Shown: in pieces, positions 7,300 to 15,537 of the stretch | Numbering within the stretch: the first letter of the stretch is position 1 | Layout: every line of letters begins with the position of its first letter | Assembly: GCA_964547985.1 (NCBI GenBank) | Contig: CAZJPV010000033.1 | Coordinates: forward strand, 1-29,010 | Direction of reading: 5' to 3' | Origin: JAPLJU01 sp964547985 | GTDB lineage: Bacteria > Desulfobacterota > Syntrophia > Syntrophales > UBA2192 | DNA: 29,010 nucleotides | Notes under the pieces: generated by a model | Database searches by the model: none | The model's input: the letters and a program-made list of their open reading frames with translations, nothing else | Told to the model about the DNA's origin: nothing | Position numbers and translations under genes: made by a program

Positions 7300-8178
7300 T
7301 TATTTCGCCTTCTTCAGCGCCTCCGTGCCGCCCACGATATCCATGAGCTCCCTGGTGATGTTGGCCTGCCTCACCTTGTTAAAGGTCAGCGTGAGGCTTC
7401 TCGTGAGATCATCACAGTTTTTCGTGGCATTGTCCATGGCCACCATCCTTGCCCCGTGCTCGCCCGCCGAGGTCTCCAGGAGCGCCCGGTAGATGAGCAC
7501 CCGAATGTACATCGGAAGGAGCTGGTCCAGAAGGACCTCGTCAGAGGGCTCATAGATGTAATCGAGCCTCTTCTCGTAGTCCACTTCCTCCTCGGTTCCG
7601 ACAGAGGGCAGCGGCAGAAGTCTCACGACCCTCGGCTGCTGGATGGAAACGCTTGCGAACTCGTTATAGACGAGATACAGCTCGTCGTATTCCTCGGCAA
7701 TGAAGGAGGGGATGGCGTCCTCCCCGATCCCGATGGCAAGCCCCATGTCGAACTTCCGGAAGACATCGGCATGCATGCTATGGAGCTTGGCTTTTTTTCT
7801 GAAATGATCTCGCCCCTTGCGCCCCACCGAGACCATCGCGATCTCTTTCCCTTCTTTGGCCTTGGACTGGATAAACCGCTCTGCCGTCCGGATGAGGTTC
7901 GTGTTGAACCCGCCGCAGAGACCGCGGTCCGCGGTCATGATGATGACGCGGATCCGCCTCGGCTCCCTCGTCGCCAGGAGGGGGTGGGATTTCGGATCGA
8001 CCCGGAGGGCGAGGCTGTTCAATACATCCATGAACTTGATCGCATAAGGCCTGAAATTTTCCATCCGCATCTGGGCGGAGCGGAGCTTCGCGGCCGACAC
8101 CCTGTTCATAGCCCTGGTGATCTGCTTGGTCTTCTGAGTCGCCGTGATCTTTCTTCGGATATCCCTTAACGCGGCCAT
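7300..8178 (-). CDS. atpG: F1 ATP synthase subunit gamma
   Basis: A 292-aa central rotor shaft. Both coiled-coil ends are recognisable: the N-terminal MAALRDIRRKITATQKTKQI with AMNRVSAAKLR, and the C-terminal NKVRQANITRELMDIVGG, which is highly conserved. The middle contains the GLCGGFNTNLIR motif near residue 90, typical of gamma. The start ATG is preceded by GGGAG at a rather long distance and AGG very close to it, so initiation may lean on translation of atpA 50 bases upstream. Confidence 0.97.
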   Translation of the reverse strand: MAALRDIRRKITATQKTKQITRAMNRVSAAKLRSAQMRMENFRPYAIKFMDVLNSLALRVDPKSHPLLATREPRRIRVIIMTADRGLCGGFNTNLIRTAERFIQSKAKEGKEIAMVSVGRKGRDHFRKKAKLHSMHADVFRKFDMGLAIGIGEDAIPSFIAEEYDELYLVYNEFASVSIQQPRVVRLLPLPSVGTEEEVDYEKRLDYIYEPSDEVLLDQLLPMYIRVLIYRALLETSAGEHGARMVAMDNATKNCDDLTRSLTLTFNKVRQANITRELMDIVGGTEALKKAK

Positions 8179-8228
8179 AGCCTGTTTTATTCTCCCTTAT
8201 TGTCTCGTGACCAAAAAAGCCGCATCCT

Positions 8229-9743
8229 TTAGCCGGAAACGAAGATGTTGTCGAACTCCGAGAGCACTTCCTTCATCTTCTTTTCCAGCTCCGGACTGAT
8301 GATCTGTTTCTCGTCGATCTCCTTCATGATCTCGGGATATTTACCCTTCACGTAATCGAGGATCTGGGGCTCGTAGCTCTTGAGCTTGTCCACGGGATAC
8401 TTGTCCAGGAACCCGCGGGTACCGGCAAAGAGCACGACGACCTCTTCCCCGAGTGACATGGGCTTGTACTGGGGCTGCTTCAGAATCTCGACCAGCCGCA
8501 CGCCCCGCTCGAGTTGGGCCTGCGTGGCCTTGTCAAGGTCGGAGCCGAACTGCGCGAAAGCGGCCATCTCGCGGTACTGTGCGAGTTCGAGCTTCAGGGT
8601 GCCCGCCACCTGCTTCATGGCCTTCACCTGGGCTGCGCCGCCGACGCGGGAAACGGAAAGACCCACGTTGATGGCCGGGCGGACACCGGAATAGAAGAGA
8701 CCCGGTTCCAGGTAGACCTGGCCGTCGGTGATGGAAATAACGTTTGTCGGGATGTAGGCTGAAACGTCACCGGCCTGGGTCTCGATGATGGGCAAGGCCG
8801 TCATGGAGCCTCCACCGAAATCGGAACTCACGCGCGCGGCGCGCTCCAGAAGCCTGGAGTGGTTGTAGAAGATGTCCCCGGGGAAGGCCTCGCGTCCGGG
8901 AGGTCGCCTGAGGAGCAGTGAAATCTGGCGGTAAGCCACGGCCTGCTTGGAGAGGTCGTCGTAGATGATGAGGGCATCCTGTTTCCGGTCACGCCAGTAC
9001 TCCCCGATGCTGCAACCCGAATAGGCGGCGATATACTGCAGGGTGGCCGGATCGCTCGCGCAGGCACTGACGATGACGGTGTAGTCCATGGCGCCGTTCC
9101 TGCGCAGGGCTTCCACGACCTGCGCCACGGTGGATTTCTTCTGGCCGATGGCAACATAGATGCATTTCACGCCGGTGTCCTTCTGGCGGATGATCGTGTC
9201 AATGCAGATGGCCGTTTTCCCGATCTGGCGGTCGCCGATGATGAGTTCGCGCTGGCCGCGGCCGATGGGCGTCATGGCGTCAATAGCTTTGAGACCGGTG
9301 TACATGGGCTGGTTCACGGGCTGGCGGGCGATAACGCCGGGAGCGATCATCTCGATACGGCGGGTCTCCTTGGCCTCGATGGGGCCCTTGCCGTCTATGG
9401 GGCGGCCCGTGCCGTCGATGACGCGTCCCAGAAGCTCGTCTCCCACGGGAACCTCCGCGATCCTGCCCGTCCTTTTCACGATGTCCCCTTCCTTGATATG
9501 CGTGACTTCCCCGAGGATGGCGACACCGACGTTGTCACGCTCGAGGTTGAGAACCATGCCGAGGATGCCTCCGGGGAACTCCAAAAGCTCCATGGCCATG
9601 GCGTTCTCGACACCGTAGATACGGGCGATACCGTCACCCACCGAAAGGACAGTGCCCGTTTCGCTGATGTCCAGCTTTTTCTCGTACTCCTTGATCTGCT
9701 TAGAGATGATTTGACTGATTTCTTCTGCCCGGATCGCTTCCAT
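8229..9743 (-). CDS. atpA: F1 ATP synthase subunit alpha
   Basis: A 504-aa non-catalytic nucleotide-binding subunit of the F1 hexamer. The P-loop GDRQIGKT is at 170-177 and the arginine finger is Arg366 in SVSRVGG, both intact. The adjacent GTG (9746) and ATG (9743) could each start the gene. I chose ATG because GAGGAGA sits eight bases before it. The upstream atpH stop codon TAG immediately precedes the GTG, so coupling is likely. The length and order are normal. Confidence 0.98.
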   Translation of the reverse strand: MEAIRAEEISQIISKQIKEYEKKLDISETGTVLSVGDGIARIYGVENAMAMELLEFPGGILGMVLNLERDNVGVAILGEVTHIKEGDIVKRTGRIAEVPVGDELLGRVIDGTGRPIDGKGPIEAKETRRIEMIAPGVIARQPVNQPMYTGLKAIDAMTPIGRGQRELIIGDRQIGKTAICIDTIIRQKDTGVKCIYVAIGQKKSTVAQVVEALRRNGAMDYTVIVSACASDPATLQYIAAYSGCSIGEYWRDRKQDALIIYDDLSKQAVAYRQISLLLRRPPGREAFPGDIFYNHSRLLERAARVSSDFGGGSMTALPIIETQAGDVSAYIPTNVISITDGQVYLEPGLFYSGVRPAINVGLSVSRVGGAAQVKAMKQVAGTLKLELAQYREMAAFAQFGSDLDKATQAQLERGVRLVEILKQPQYKPMSLGEEVVVLFAGTRGFLDKYPVDKLKSYEPQILDYVKGKYPEIMKEIDEKQIISPELEKKMKEVLSEFDNIFVSG

Positions 9744-9746
9744 CAC

Positions 9747-10292
9747 CTATATCTCCTCTCCCAAGAGCTTCCTGATGTTGTTCAGCTGTGTCTTGATGCT
9801 CCCGTCGTAAAGGGTATCCCCAACCCTGACGACAAGTCCCCCGATCAGGGAACTGTCTTTCTCGACGGTCATTTCCACTTCCTTGCCGGTCATCTCGGCG
9901 ATGTTCGTCTTGAGGTTCCCGGTGAGGTCGCCATCCAGGGGAAAGGCTGTTTTCACGGAAACCTGGACCCTCTTGAGCTTGTGGTCCATGAGCTGTCGGT
10001 AGGATTCCGCGATTTCCCCGACGATGCCGATGCGTTTCTTGTCCACCAGAAGCCTCAGGAAATTGGCCGTCATGCCGGACATCCTGACCCGACTCAGAAT
10101 CTGTTCGATGACAGACTTCTTCTCCGACTGATCAAAGACCGGATTGGCCAGAAACTCCCGCAGGTCCCCGTTTTCGTCGATGAGGGAGGAAAAGGATTTG
10201 AGCTCGGTATAGTAACCCTCGTAGTTCTTCTCCTCAGCCGCTATATCAAAAAAGGCCTTCGCGTAACGTTTTGCTATATCGCTCCCGATCAA
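9747..10292 (-). CDS. atpH: F1 ATP synthase subunit delta (OSCP)
   Basis: A 181-aa peripheral-stalk subunit that ties F1 alpha to the b dimer. The start IGSDIAKRYAKAFFDIA and the C-terminal half ending GDTLYDGSIKTQLNNIRKLL are diagnostic (GGLVVRVGD just before). The apparent start codon is TTG, overlapping the atpF stop as TTGA, with GAAGGA just upstream. No in-frame ATG is near, and the family N-terminus begins exactly here, so TTG is credible. Confidence 0.95.
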   Translation of the reverse strand: MIGSDIAKRYAKAFFDIAAEEKNYEGYYTELKSFSSLIDENGDLREFLANPVFDQSEKKSVIEQILSRVRMSGMTANFLRLLVDKKRIGIVGEIAESYRQLMDHKLKRVQVSVKTAFPLDGDLTGNLKTNIAEMTGKEVEMTVEKDSSLIGGLVVRVGDTLYDGSIKTQLNNIRKLLGEEI

Positions 10293-10897
10293 TTTTCCTT
10301 CACCATCCTGTCCATATATTCTTTGACCATCTTCTCGTGGTCTTCCTTGCTGACATTTCTCTTCAGGATGTCCTCGGCCACCTTGATGGAGAGTTCCACG
10401 GCTTCCGTCCGGAGCCGGGAGCCGGCCTTCTTCATCTCTTGATCCATCCTGGCCCTGGCATCTTCCTTCATCTTCTCGGCGGCCTTCTCGGCGTCGGCAA
10501 TGAGCTTCTGTTTTTCCGTGAGGCCCTGCGCCTTGATCATCTCGGAAATGCCCTGGATGTCGTCGGTTGCCTTCGTGAGTTTGACCTCATATTCCTTGAA
10601 CTTATCTTCGGCCTCTACCCTCCGGTCTTTCGTCTCCACCAGCGACGTCTTGATATCTTCGCGGCGATTCCGGAAAAAGTTCACAAGACGCTTCCAGGCC
10701 AGCTTGTAGAGAATGTACATCAGGACCGCAAAGTTGAGCATCCGCCACATGAAGTCATAGAGCTGTGCTTTGTGGTCGACCTCCCCCCCTGCCGAGGCAC
10801 AAAAAGCCGACACGGTCATCAGGAGCGTCACCGCGATCGCCGGCAGGGCACTAAAAAAGAATCTCCCGAAGAGATCCCTCGCTGGACACCTTTTCAT
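10289..10897 (-). CDS. atpF: Fo ATP synthase subunit b with N-terminal signal-like segment
   Basis: A 202-aa peripheral-stalk subunit from the ATG at 10897; a TTG three bases earlier would add one residue. GGAAGGAG six bases before the ATG supports this start, whose A is shared with the last base of the b' stop (TGATG). Two hydrophobic stretches are present: about 11-34, ending in AFCASAGG like a cleavable signal peptide, and about 46-66 (MWRMLNFAVLMYILYKLAW), the true membrane anchor. After that comes a long charged coiled coil to the end. Related deltaproteobacterial b subunits, such as those of Geobacter, carry a similar extra N-terminal segment from my recollection, so this is a lineage feature rather than a defect. 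Confidence 0.93.
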   Translation of the reverse strand: MKRCPARDLFGRFFFSALPAIAVTLLMTVSAFCASAGGEVDHKAQLYDFMWRMLNFAVLMYILYKLAWKRLVNFFRNRREDIKTSLVETKDRRVEAEDKFKEYEVKLTKATDDIQGISEMIKAQGLTEKQKLIADAEKAAEKMKEDARARMDQEMKKAGSRLRTEAVELSIKVAEDILKRNVSKEDHEKMVKEYMDRMVKEN

Positions 10898-11322
10898 CAA
10901 ACACTCCTTCCCAGAACCTTTTCGGCTATCTCCTTCGATATCCTCTCGGACTGGCTTCTCAGGACCGTCCTCGCGCCATCCACCTCCTGGGTCAGTCGGA
11001 CCTGGAAATCGTCCATCATTTTTTGAATTTCAACTTTTGCCCCGTCGAGTATCTCCTTCCCCTTTTCGGCCCCCTCCTTCTGGATCTCGCCGCGCTGGGC
11101 CATGGCCTCACTCTTGGCCTGAGCGATCTTGGCTTCGTACTCGGTCATCTTCTGATCAATCGTGTCCTGCAGGCGCTTGATCTCCGCCTCGGTAGAATCG
11201 AAGATTCCCTTTCTTCGGTCCATAATCCCCAGGATGGGCTTGTAGAGGAGCGCATTGAGGATGAAAATCAGAGCCAGGAAATTGATGATCTGAATGAATA
11301 AGGAGCTGTCGATATCTACCAT
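10897..11322 (-). CDS. atpF': Fo ATP synthase subunit b' (second b-type subunit)
   Basis: A 141-aa partner of b. The N-terminal membrane span SLFIQIINFLALIFILNALLY is followed by KPILGIMDRRKGIF, the usual b/b' neck, and then a long Glu/Lys/Ala-rich coiled coil. Having two different b-type subunits is usual in photosynthetic bacteria and several deltaproteobacteria. AAGGAA about eight bases before the ATG supports the start. It is the first gene of the operon and its upstream region holds a structured leader with a terminator. Genes for a and c are not in the window and must lie elsewhere. Confidence 0.93.
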   Translation of the reverse strand: MVDIDSSLFIQIINFLALIFILNALLYKPILGIMDRRKGIFDSTEAEIKRLQDTIDQKMTEYEAKIAQAKSEAMAQRGEIQKEGAEKGKEILDGAKVEIQKMMDDFQVRLTQEVDGARTVLRSQSERISKEIAEKVLGRSV

Positions 11323-11355
11323 GATTGCCGTTCCTTACAAGGATGATAAAAACAC

Positions 11356-11389
11356 AAAAAAACCGAGGGGATAGGACATCCTCTCGGTT
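11356..11389 (-). terminator. Intrinsic terminator 5' of atpF' (possible attenuator)
   Basis: On the minus strand AACCGAGAGGAT (11389-11378), a 5-base loop, and ATCCCCTCGGTT (11372-11361) form a 12-bp stem with one G-U pair. The stem is followed by seven Ts (plus-strand A-run 11356-11362). It lies about 35 bases before the atpF' start codon. It could end transcripts from the mre/bactofilin operon, end a short RNA, or attenuate the atp operon. Confidence 0.8.
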
Positions 11390-11510
11390 ACTTAATACAC
11401 CATCGGTACCCGGAGAAGGGCTTCGGCAACATCGCGGCGATCTAATGATAACTGCATGATATTATAGTGCTTTTCCACGATATCCCCTCTCGGGCAAGGT
11501 ATGCTTAAAG
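11356..11510 (-). ncRNA. Structured leader or small RNA ahead of the atp operon (candidate attenuator/riboswitch)
   Basis: No open frame occupies this 155-base stretch. Read on the minus strand, CUUUAAGCAUACC (11510-11498) can pair with GGUGUAUUAAG (11401-11391). Inside that, CCCGAGAGGG (11494-11485) can pair with CCCUUCUCCGGG (11420-11409) with two single-base bulges. Between the arms are two short hairpins, giving a closed multi-branch shape. The segment CCGAGAGGGGAU (11493-11482) is also nearly a copy of the 5' arm of the terminator and can pair instead with its 3' arm AUCCCCUCGG. The two folds exclude each other, which is attenuator logic. I cannot match it to a known riboswitch class. 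A 6S-like or independent small RNA is the main alternative. Confidence 0.45.
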
Positions 11511-11517
11511 CGCTGAC

Positions 11518-11546
11518 TACTAATCATAACTGACCGGCCTTGTCAA
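11518..11546 (-). promoter_or_regulatory. Probable promoter for the atp leader
   Basis: A perfect TTGACA lies on the minus strand at 11546-11541. With 17 bases of spacer the -10 position reads TTAGTA (11523-11518), a weak match. A better TATGAT box is present but only 12 bases away. Transcription from here would start just before the structured leader. The -35 is clear; the rest is inferred. Confidence 0.4.
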
Positions 11547-11680
11547 TACTTTTTTTCGATCAGAAGAGGGGTTTCCTGATGACTGAAAAAAGCCTTATAG
11601 AGACAGTCTAAAAGGTGCTTTAAAAGGGTTCCGGAAGCCCCTGATTTTTTTACTTTTGAGGGGGGTATAAGGGGATTTTT

Positions 11681-12043
11681 TCAGGCTTCTTTGGCCTGTC
11701 CCTTGACCATGTGGCAGTCCCCTTCGAAAACGCCGCCGTCTTGAACGACGAAGACGGGTGTTGTGATCGTTCCGAAAAATTTTCCCGTCGCGAAGATCTC
11801 CACCCTCTTTTTGACCTCCACGTTGCCGTGAAGATCGCCCCCGACCAGGAGACTGTCCACCGATATGGTTGCCTCGATGTGGGCCCCCTCACCAATGACG
11901 AGGGTCCCGCCCCCCATGATGTCCCCCTTGAATCGTCCATCCAGCCGGACGGCTCCGCTGAAGACGAGTTTCCCCTCGAACTCGGTGCCCTTTCCCAGAA
12001 AGGCCTTGATCTCGTCGTGGTCCTGCTTTTTTTTGCTAAACAT
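11681..12043 (-). CDS. Bactofilin (polymer-forming cytoskeletal protein)
   Basis: A 120-aa protein of the bactofilin (DUF583) family, which forms nucleotide-free filaments of right-handed beta-helix subunits at the membrane and helps position cell-wall enzymes. The charged N-terminus MFSKKKQDHDEIKAFLGKG leads into regular 6-8-residue beta rungs from about 20 to 115: FEGKLVFSGAVRLDG, GTLVIGEGAHIEA, SLLVGGDLHGNVEV, VEIFATGKFFGTI and VFVVQDGGVFEGDC. AAAGGAGG eight bases before the ATG supports the start. It follows rodA by 74 bases on the same strand, so it most likely belongs to the mre operon and acts in shape control. Confidence 0.9.
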   Translation of the reverse strand: MFSKKKQDHDEIKAFLGKGTEFEGKLVFSGAVRLDGRFKGDIMGGGTLVIGEGAHIEATISVDSLLVGGDLHGNVEVKKRVEIFATGKFFGTITTPVFVVQDGGVFEGDCHMVKGQAKEA

Positions 12044-12117
12044 TGGATTGTTCCTCCTTTGCTATGGGATCAGGCGACGTCACCTGCGAACTGAAGCTGC
12101 CCGCAATGAAACAGGTC

Positions 12118-13221
12118 CTAATCGTGGTGGAGCAGATACCGCCTCATGCTCACGTTCATCAGAAGCCCCATGCCGGTGAGCAGTCCCACCATGGACGATC
12201 CCCCGTAACTGAGGAAAGGCAGGGGAATGCCCACCACGGGCATAATGCCGATCACCATGCCGATGTTAATGAAAAATCCCCAGAAGACGAGCATGGTCAA
12301 ACCGAAGGCAATGAGGGTGCCCAGGAAATCCCGGGCCTGCTGGGCGATCTTGAGGCCCCACAATATGAAGGCCAGGCAGACGATCAAAAGCAACATGGCC
12401 CCGAGAAAACCCCACTCCTCGGCAAAAACAGAAAAAACAAAGTCGGTCTGCTGGTCGGGGAGAAATTTCAACTGACTCTGCGTCCCGTGCATATACCCTT
12501 TGCCGAAGAACATCCCGGACCCGACGGCGATGATTGATTGGATGATATGATACCCTGAACCGAGGGGATCACGCCCCGGGTCAAAAAAGGTCAGGACCCT
12601 CTCTCTCTGGTAGTCATGCATGAAATTCCACAGAACAGGAACCAGGAGCAAACCCGTCGAAGCGGTCAGGAGAACGGATCTCCAATTCACACCCACGAAG
12701 AGAACCATGGAGCCGAAGATGATGAGCAGCAGAAGCGCGGTGCCCAGATCCGGTTGCCGGATGATCATCACGAAGGGGATGAGGACCATGAGGAGGGGAA
12801 CGAAGAGGCTGCGGATCGTGTAGGCCTCCGGCTGCTTGTGATCATTGAAGTACCTTGCCAGGGCAAGCACAAGGGTCAGCTTCACCAGTTCCGAGGGTTG
12901 GAAAGAGAATCCCCCGAGGTTGATCCATCGCTGGGATCCATGGGTGACGTTCCCGTAGAAATAGACCAGGACGAGGAGCAGGATGGCCGTGCCATGAATG
13001 ACATAGGCTGACCGGGCAATCAACCGGTAATCGATGCACATCACGGCAAACATCAGGACGAGCCCCACGGCAATCCAGCGAATCTGTTTCAGAAACGGCG
13101 GATCCCCCGTTGCGCTGGCGCCGGCACTGTAAAGATTCAGAAGGCCGATGAAAATGATTATCATCAGCAGGCCGAAAAGCATCCAGTCAAAAGAATAAAG
13201 CAGTCGCCGGTCAATCCTCAT
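12118..13221 (-). CDS. rodA: Peptidoglycan glycosyltransferase RodA
   Basis: A 367-aa SEDS-family polymerase that extends glycan strands from lipid II during elongation, working with PBP2. About ten membrane spans are evident. SEDS landmarks include RWINLGGFSFQPSELVKL near 99-115, IRQPDLGTALLL near 154-165, and the essential aspartate Asp260 in QQTDFVFSVFAEEWGFLGA. The C-terminal PLPFLSYGGSS and LLTGMGLLMN are typical. Its ATG overlaps the mrdA stop as ATGA, so PBP2 and RodA are translationally coupled, matching their action as a complex. Confidence 0.96.
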   Translation of the reverse strand: MRIDRRLLYSFDWMLFGLLMIIIFIGLLNLYSAGASATGDPPFLKQIRWIAVGLVLMFAVMCIDYRLIARSAYVIHGTAILLLVLVYFYGNVTHGSQRWINLGGFSFQPSELVKLTLVLALARYFNDHKQPEAYTIRSLFVPLLMVLIPFVMIIRQPDLGTALLLLIIFGSMVLFVGVNWRSVLLTASTGLLLVPVLWNFMHDYQRERVLTFFDPGRDPLGSGYHIIQSIIAVGSGMFFGKGYMHGTQSQLKFLPDQQTDFVFSVFAEEWGFLGAMLLLIVCLAFILWGLKIAQQARDFLGTLIAFGLTMLVFWGFFINIGMVIGIMPVVGIPLPFLSYGGSSMVGLLTGMGLLMNVSMRRYLLHHD

Positions 13222-15059
13222 GAGGGATTCCTGTTCGCAAAGTATGCGTCAATGACCTTCCGGGCAACGGGCGCGGCCGCCGTGGCTCCGTGGCCGGCGT
13301 GCTCGACGACGACCACGACAGCGATTTCGGGGTTATCCATCGGTGCGAAACAGACAAAAAGGGCGTGGTCCCTGTACTCGTAAGGGAAGAAGATCTGTCT
13401 TGCGTCTGTCCCTTCGGGAAGACCAATGACCTGTGCCGTCCCGGTCTTCCCGCAGACGTCGGCCTCCTTTCGTCTCAGCGCATGTCCCGTTCCACCCGGT
13501 TCGTTACACACACCCCAGAGGGCCTGGGCCAGAAGTTCGAAATTCTCCCGGCTCACATCGACGGTCGTCTTCGGCTCCGGGGGGAATTCCTGGACGATCT
13601 GGCCGTCTTCCGTCTCTACCCGCTTGATAATCCGGGGGGTGTAGATCACACCTCGATTGGCGGCAGCGCAGTAGGCATTCAACAATTGCAAAGGCGTCAG
13701 GGTATTGAATCCCTGGCCGATGGAGATGGATATGGTCTCGCCCGGCTGCCAGGGCACGCCGAATCGGCCCAACTTCCACTCTTTGGTGGGAATAAGACCG
13801 GCCTTTTCTCCGAGAAGTGTGACACCCGTCTTCTCCCCGAGTCCAAATTGATTTGCGTACGCGGCGATCGTGTCCACGCCGAGGAGTCTCCCCACATTGT
13901 AAAAATAGACGTCGCAGGACTCCACGATGGCCCGGTGGAGTGAGATTCGACCGTGACCGCCCTTTCGCCAGCACCGGAAGGTCCTCGTCCCCATTTCGAA
14001 GGTCCCGTTGCAGTTGAAAGCCGTCTGGGGGGTGATGACGCCTTCCTCGAGGCCGGCCGCCGCTATGATGAGTTTATAAGTCGACCCCGGCGGGTATTGA
14101 CCGCTGATCGCCTTGTTTTCCATGGGGTGGAGCGGACTCTTTGTGAGTTTTTCCCAGTTCTCCGGCGAGATGCCCCGGTTGAAGAGGTTCGGGTCAAAAC
14201 CGGGTTTGCTCACCATGGCGAGGATCGACCCGTCGCGGGGATTGATGGCAATGACGGACCCGGCCTTTCCCTCCAGGGCGTCCCAGGCGACACGCTGGAG
14301 AACGGAATCGAGGGTCAGCACGACCCGGTATCCCACGGTGGGCTCAACACGCCCCAGCATGCGGATCTTTTTGCCGACAACATTGACTTCGATCTGTTCA
14401 CCGCCGTTTTTCCCCCGGATTTGTGGATCGAGGTATCTCTCGATGCCGTACTTCCCCACGAGATCCCCGGATTTGTATGTGCCCCCCCCTTCTCGCTCCA
14501 GATCGGCACGGCTCACCTCACCGGTATATCCGATGACATGGGCCATCGACTCCCCGAAGAAGTACTCCCGCACGGGCATGACATCGATACTGACACCCGG
14601 AAGTTCAAGGGCGTGGGTCTCCACGAGGGCCAATTTCTCCCGGCTGACGTTCCTGTCCAGCCTGTAAATCATGAGCGGCCTTTTGGTCTCCAGAAGCTGC
14701 GAGTAATCCTCGGAGAGGTCGAGACGGTGTTTTTCGTAAAGGCCCTCGAGTGTCTCGATGACGTTCCGTACATTTTTCGCATCCTCGGGGTAGATGACCA
14801 CGTCAAAGGAGGGCCGGTTATCCACGAGGACAACGCCGCGGGAATCGAGAATAATGCCGCGCAGGGCCTTGATCTCTCGGAGACGCACCCGGTTGTTCTC
14901 CGATCGAACCCGCAGGTCCTGGCCCTGGATGACCTGAAGATACCACAGGCGAACCACGATCAGTGACACGGCAACGAGAATAATCCAGAAGAGAACCCGA
15001 AAACGGTTCCGATACTCTCCCGGGTCATAGCGGTTCAGTCGATCGTCGATCTCCGGCAT
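13218..15059 (-). CDS. mrdA: Penicillin-binding protein 2 (elongasome transpeptidase)
   Basis: A 613-aa class B PBP that cross-links peptidoglycan on the periplasmic face. One N-terminal anchor spans about 21-43, then the dimerisation (pedestal) region runs to about 240. The transpeptidase domain carries all three motifs: SxxK at Ser326-Lys329 (PPGSTYKL), SxD at 381-383 (ESCDVYFYN, the PBP2 form) and KTG at 538-540 (CGKTGTAQV). CGAGG eight bases before the ATG supports the start. The gene overlaps the end of mreD by 35 bases and the start of rodA by 4. Confidence 0.97.
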   Translation of the reverse strand: MPEIDDRLNRYDPGEYRNRFRVLFWIILVAVSLIVVRLWYLQVIQGQDLRVRSENNRVRLREIKALRGIILDSRGVVLVDNRPSFDVVIYPEDAKNVRNVIETLEGLYEKHRLDLSEDYSQLLETKRPLMIYRLDRNVSREKLALVETHALELPGVSIDVMPVREYFFGESMAHVIGYTGEVSRADLEREGGGTYKSGDLVGKYGIERYLDPQIRGKNGGEQIEVNVVGKKIRMLGRVEPTVGYRVVLTLDSVLQRVAWDALEGKAGSVIAINPRDGSILAMVSKPGFDPNLFNRGISPENWEKLTKSPLHPMENKAISGQYPPGSTYKLIIAAAGLEEGVITPQTAFNCNGTFEMGTRTFRCWRKGGHGRISLHRAIVESCDVYFYNVGRLLGVDTIAAYANQFGLGEKTGVTLLGEKAGLIPTKEWKLGRFGVPWQPGETISISIGQGFNTLTPLQLLNAYCAAANRGVIYTPRIIKRVETEDGQIVQEFPPEPKTTVDVSRENFELLAQALWGVCNEPGGTGHALRRKEADVCGKTGTAQVIGLPEGTDARQIFFPYEYRDHALFVCFAPMDNPEIAVVVVVEHAGHGATAAAPVARKVIDAYFANRNPS

Positions 15060-15537
15060 GGAATAAAACCTCGAGATAATTCAGTCCTGCAAAGAGCGCC
15101 GGGCTCAGGACACCGGCCACGAGGGCCTGCGGCAAAAAAACCCTGTAGAGATTGTAGCTCATGTTGACATCAAAGACGGACTTATAGAGGACGACAATGT
15201 AAAGCCCCTCGAAGAGGACGCACAGAAAAGTGAAAATCATGATGAAAAACATCTGCTCGCTGTAGATCCGATCCGTCAGAAGCCTGGTCAGAAAGAAGAC
15301 GACGACATAGAAGAAGGTATAGAGGCCCATCACGGCACCTGAGAGGCAGTCAAAGAGAAACCCTGTCGCCATGGCAAAGATGCCTCCCCTCACCGGTTCG
15401 AAGTGAAAGCCGGCAAAGATGACGAGAACGAGAGACAACTCGAGGCCGATCTTTCCCGCAAACAGAAGATCGACGAACGTCCTCTGGAGGACAATGACCG
15501 AAAAGGCCAGGAGCAGGGATAGGGGATAAAATATCAT
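15025..15537 (-). CDS. mreD: Rod shape-determining protein MreD
   Basis: A 170-aa integral membrane protein of the elongasome. Five or six hydrophobic spans cover residues 1-160. The segment FHFEPVRGGIFAMATGFLFD followed by CLSGAVMGLYTFFY near 44-80 matches the conserved MreD core (EP.RGG...G...D...G...G). MreD diverges strongly between species and the call leans partly on position between mreC and mrdA. The ATG overlaps the mreC stop as ATGA. Confidence 0.92.
   Translation of the reverse strand: MIFYPLSLLLAFSVIVLQRTFVDLLFAGKIGLELSLVLVIFAGFHFEPVRGGIFAMATGFLFDCLSGAVMGLYTFFYVVVFFLTRLLTDRIYSEQMFFIMIFTFLCVLFEGLYIVVLYKSVFDVNMSYNLYRVFLPQALVAGVLSPALFAGLNYLEVLFHAGDRRSTEPL

Noticed and set aside
9498..10442. 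314-codon plus-strand open frame opposite atpA, atpH and atpF
   Set aside because: It runs across three well-supported genes on the other strand and resembles no protein family.
13953..14966. 337-codon plus-strand open frame opposite mrdA
   Set aside because: The transpeptidase motifs on the minus strand are intact, and the plus-strand product has the typical composition of an antisense shadow.
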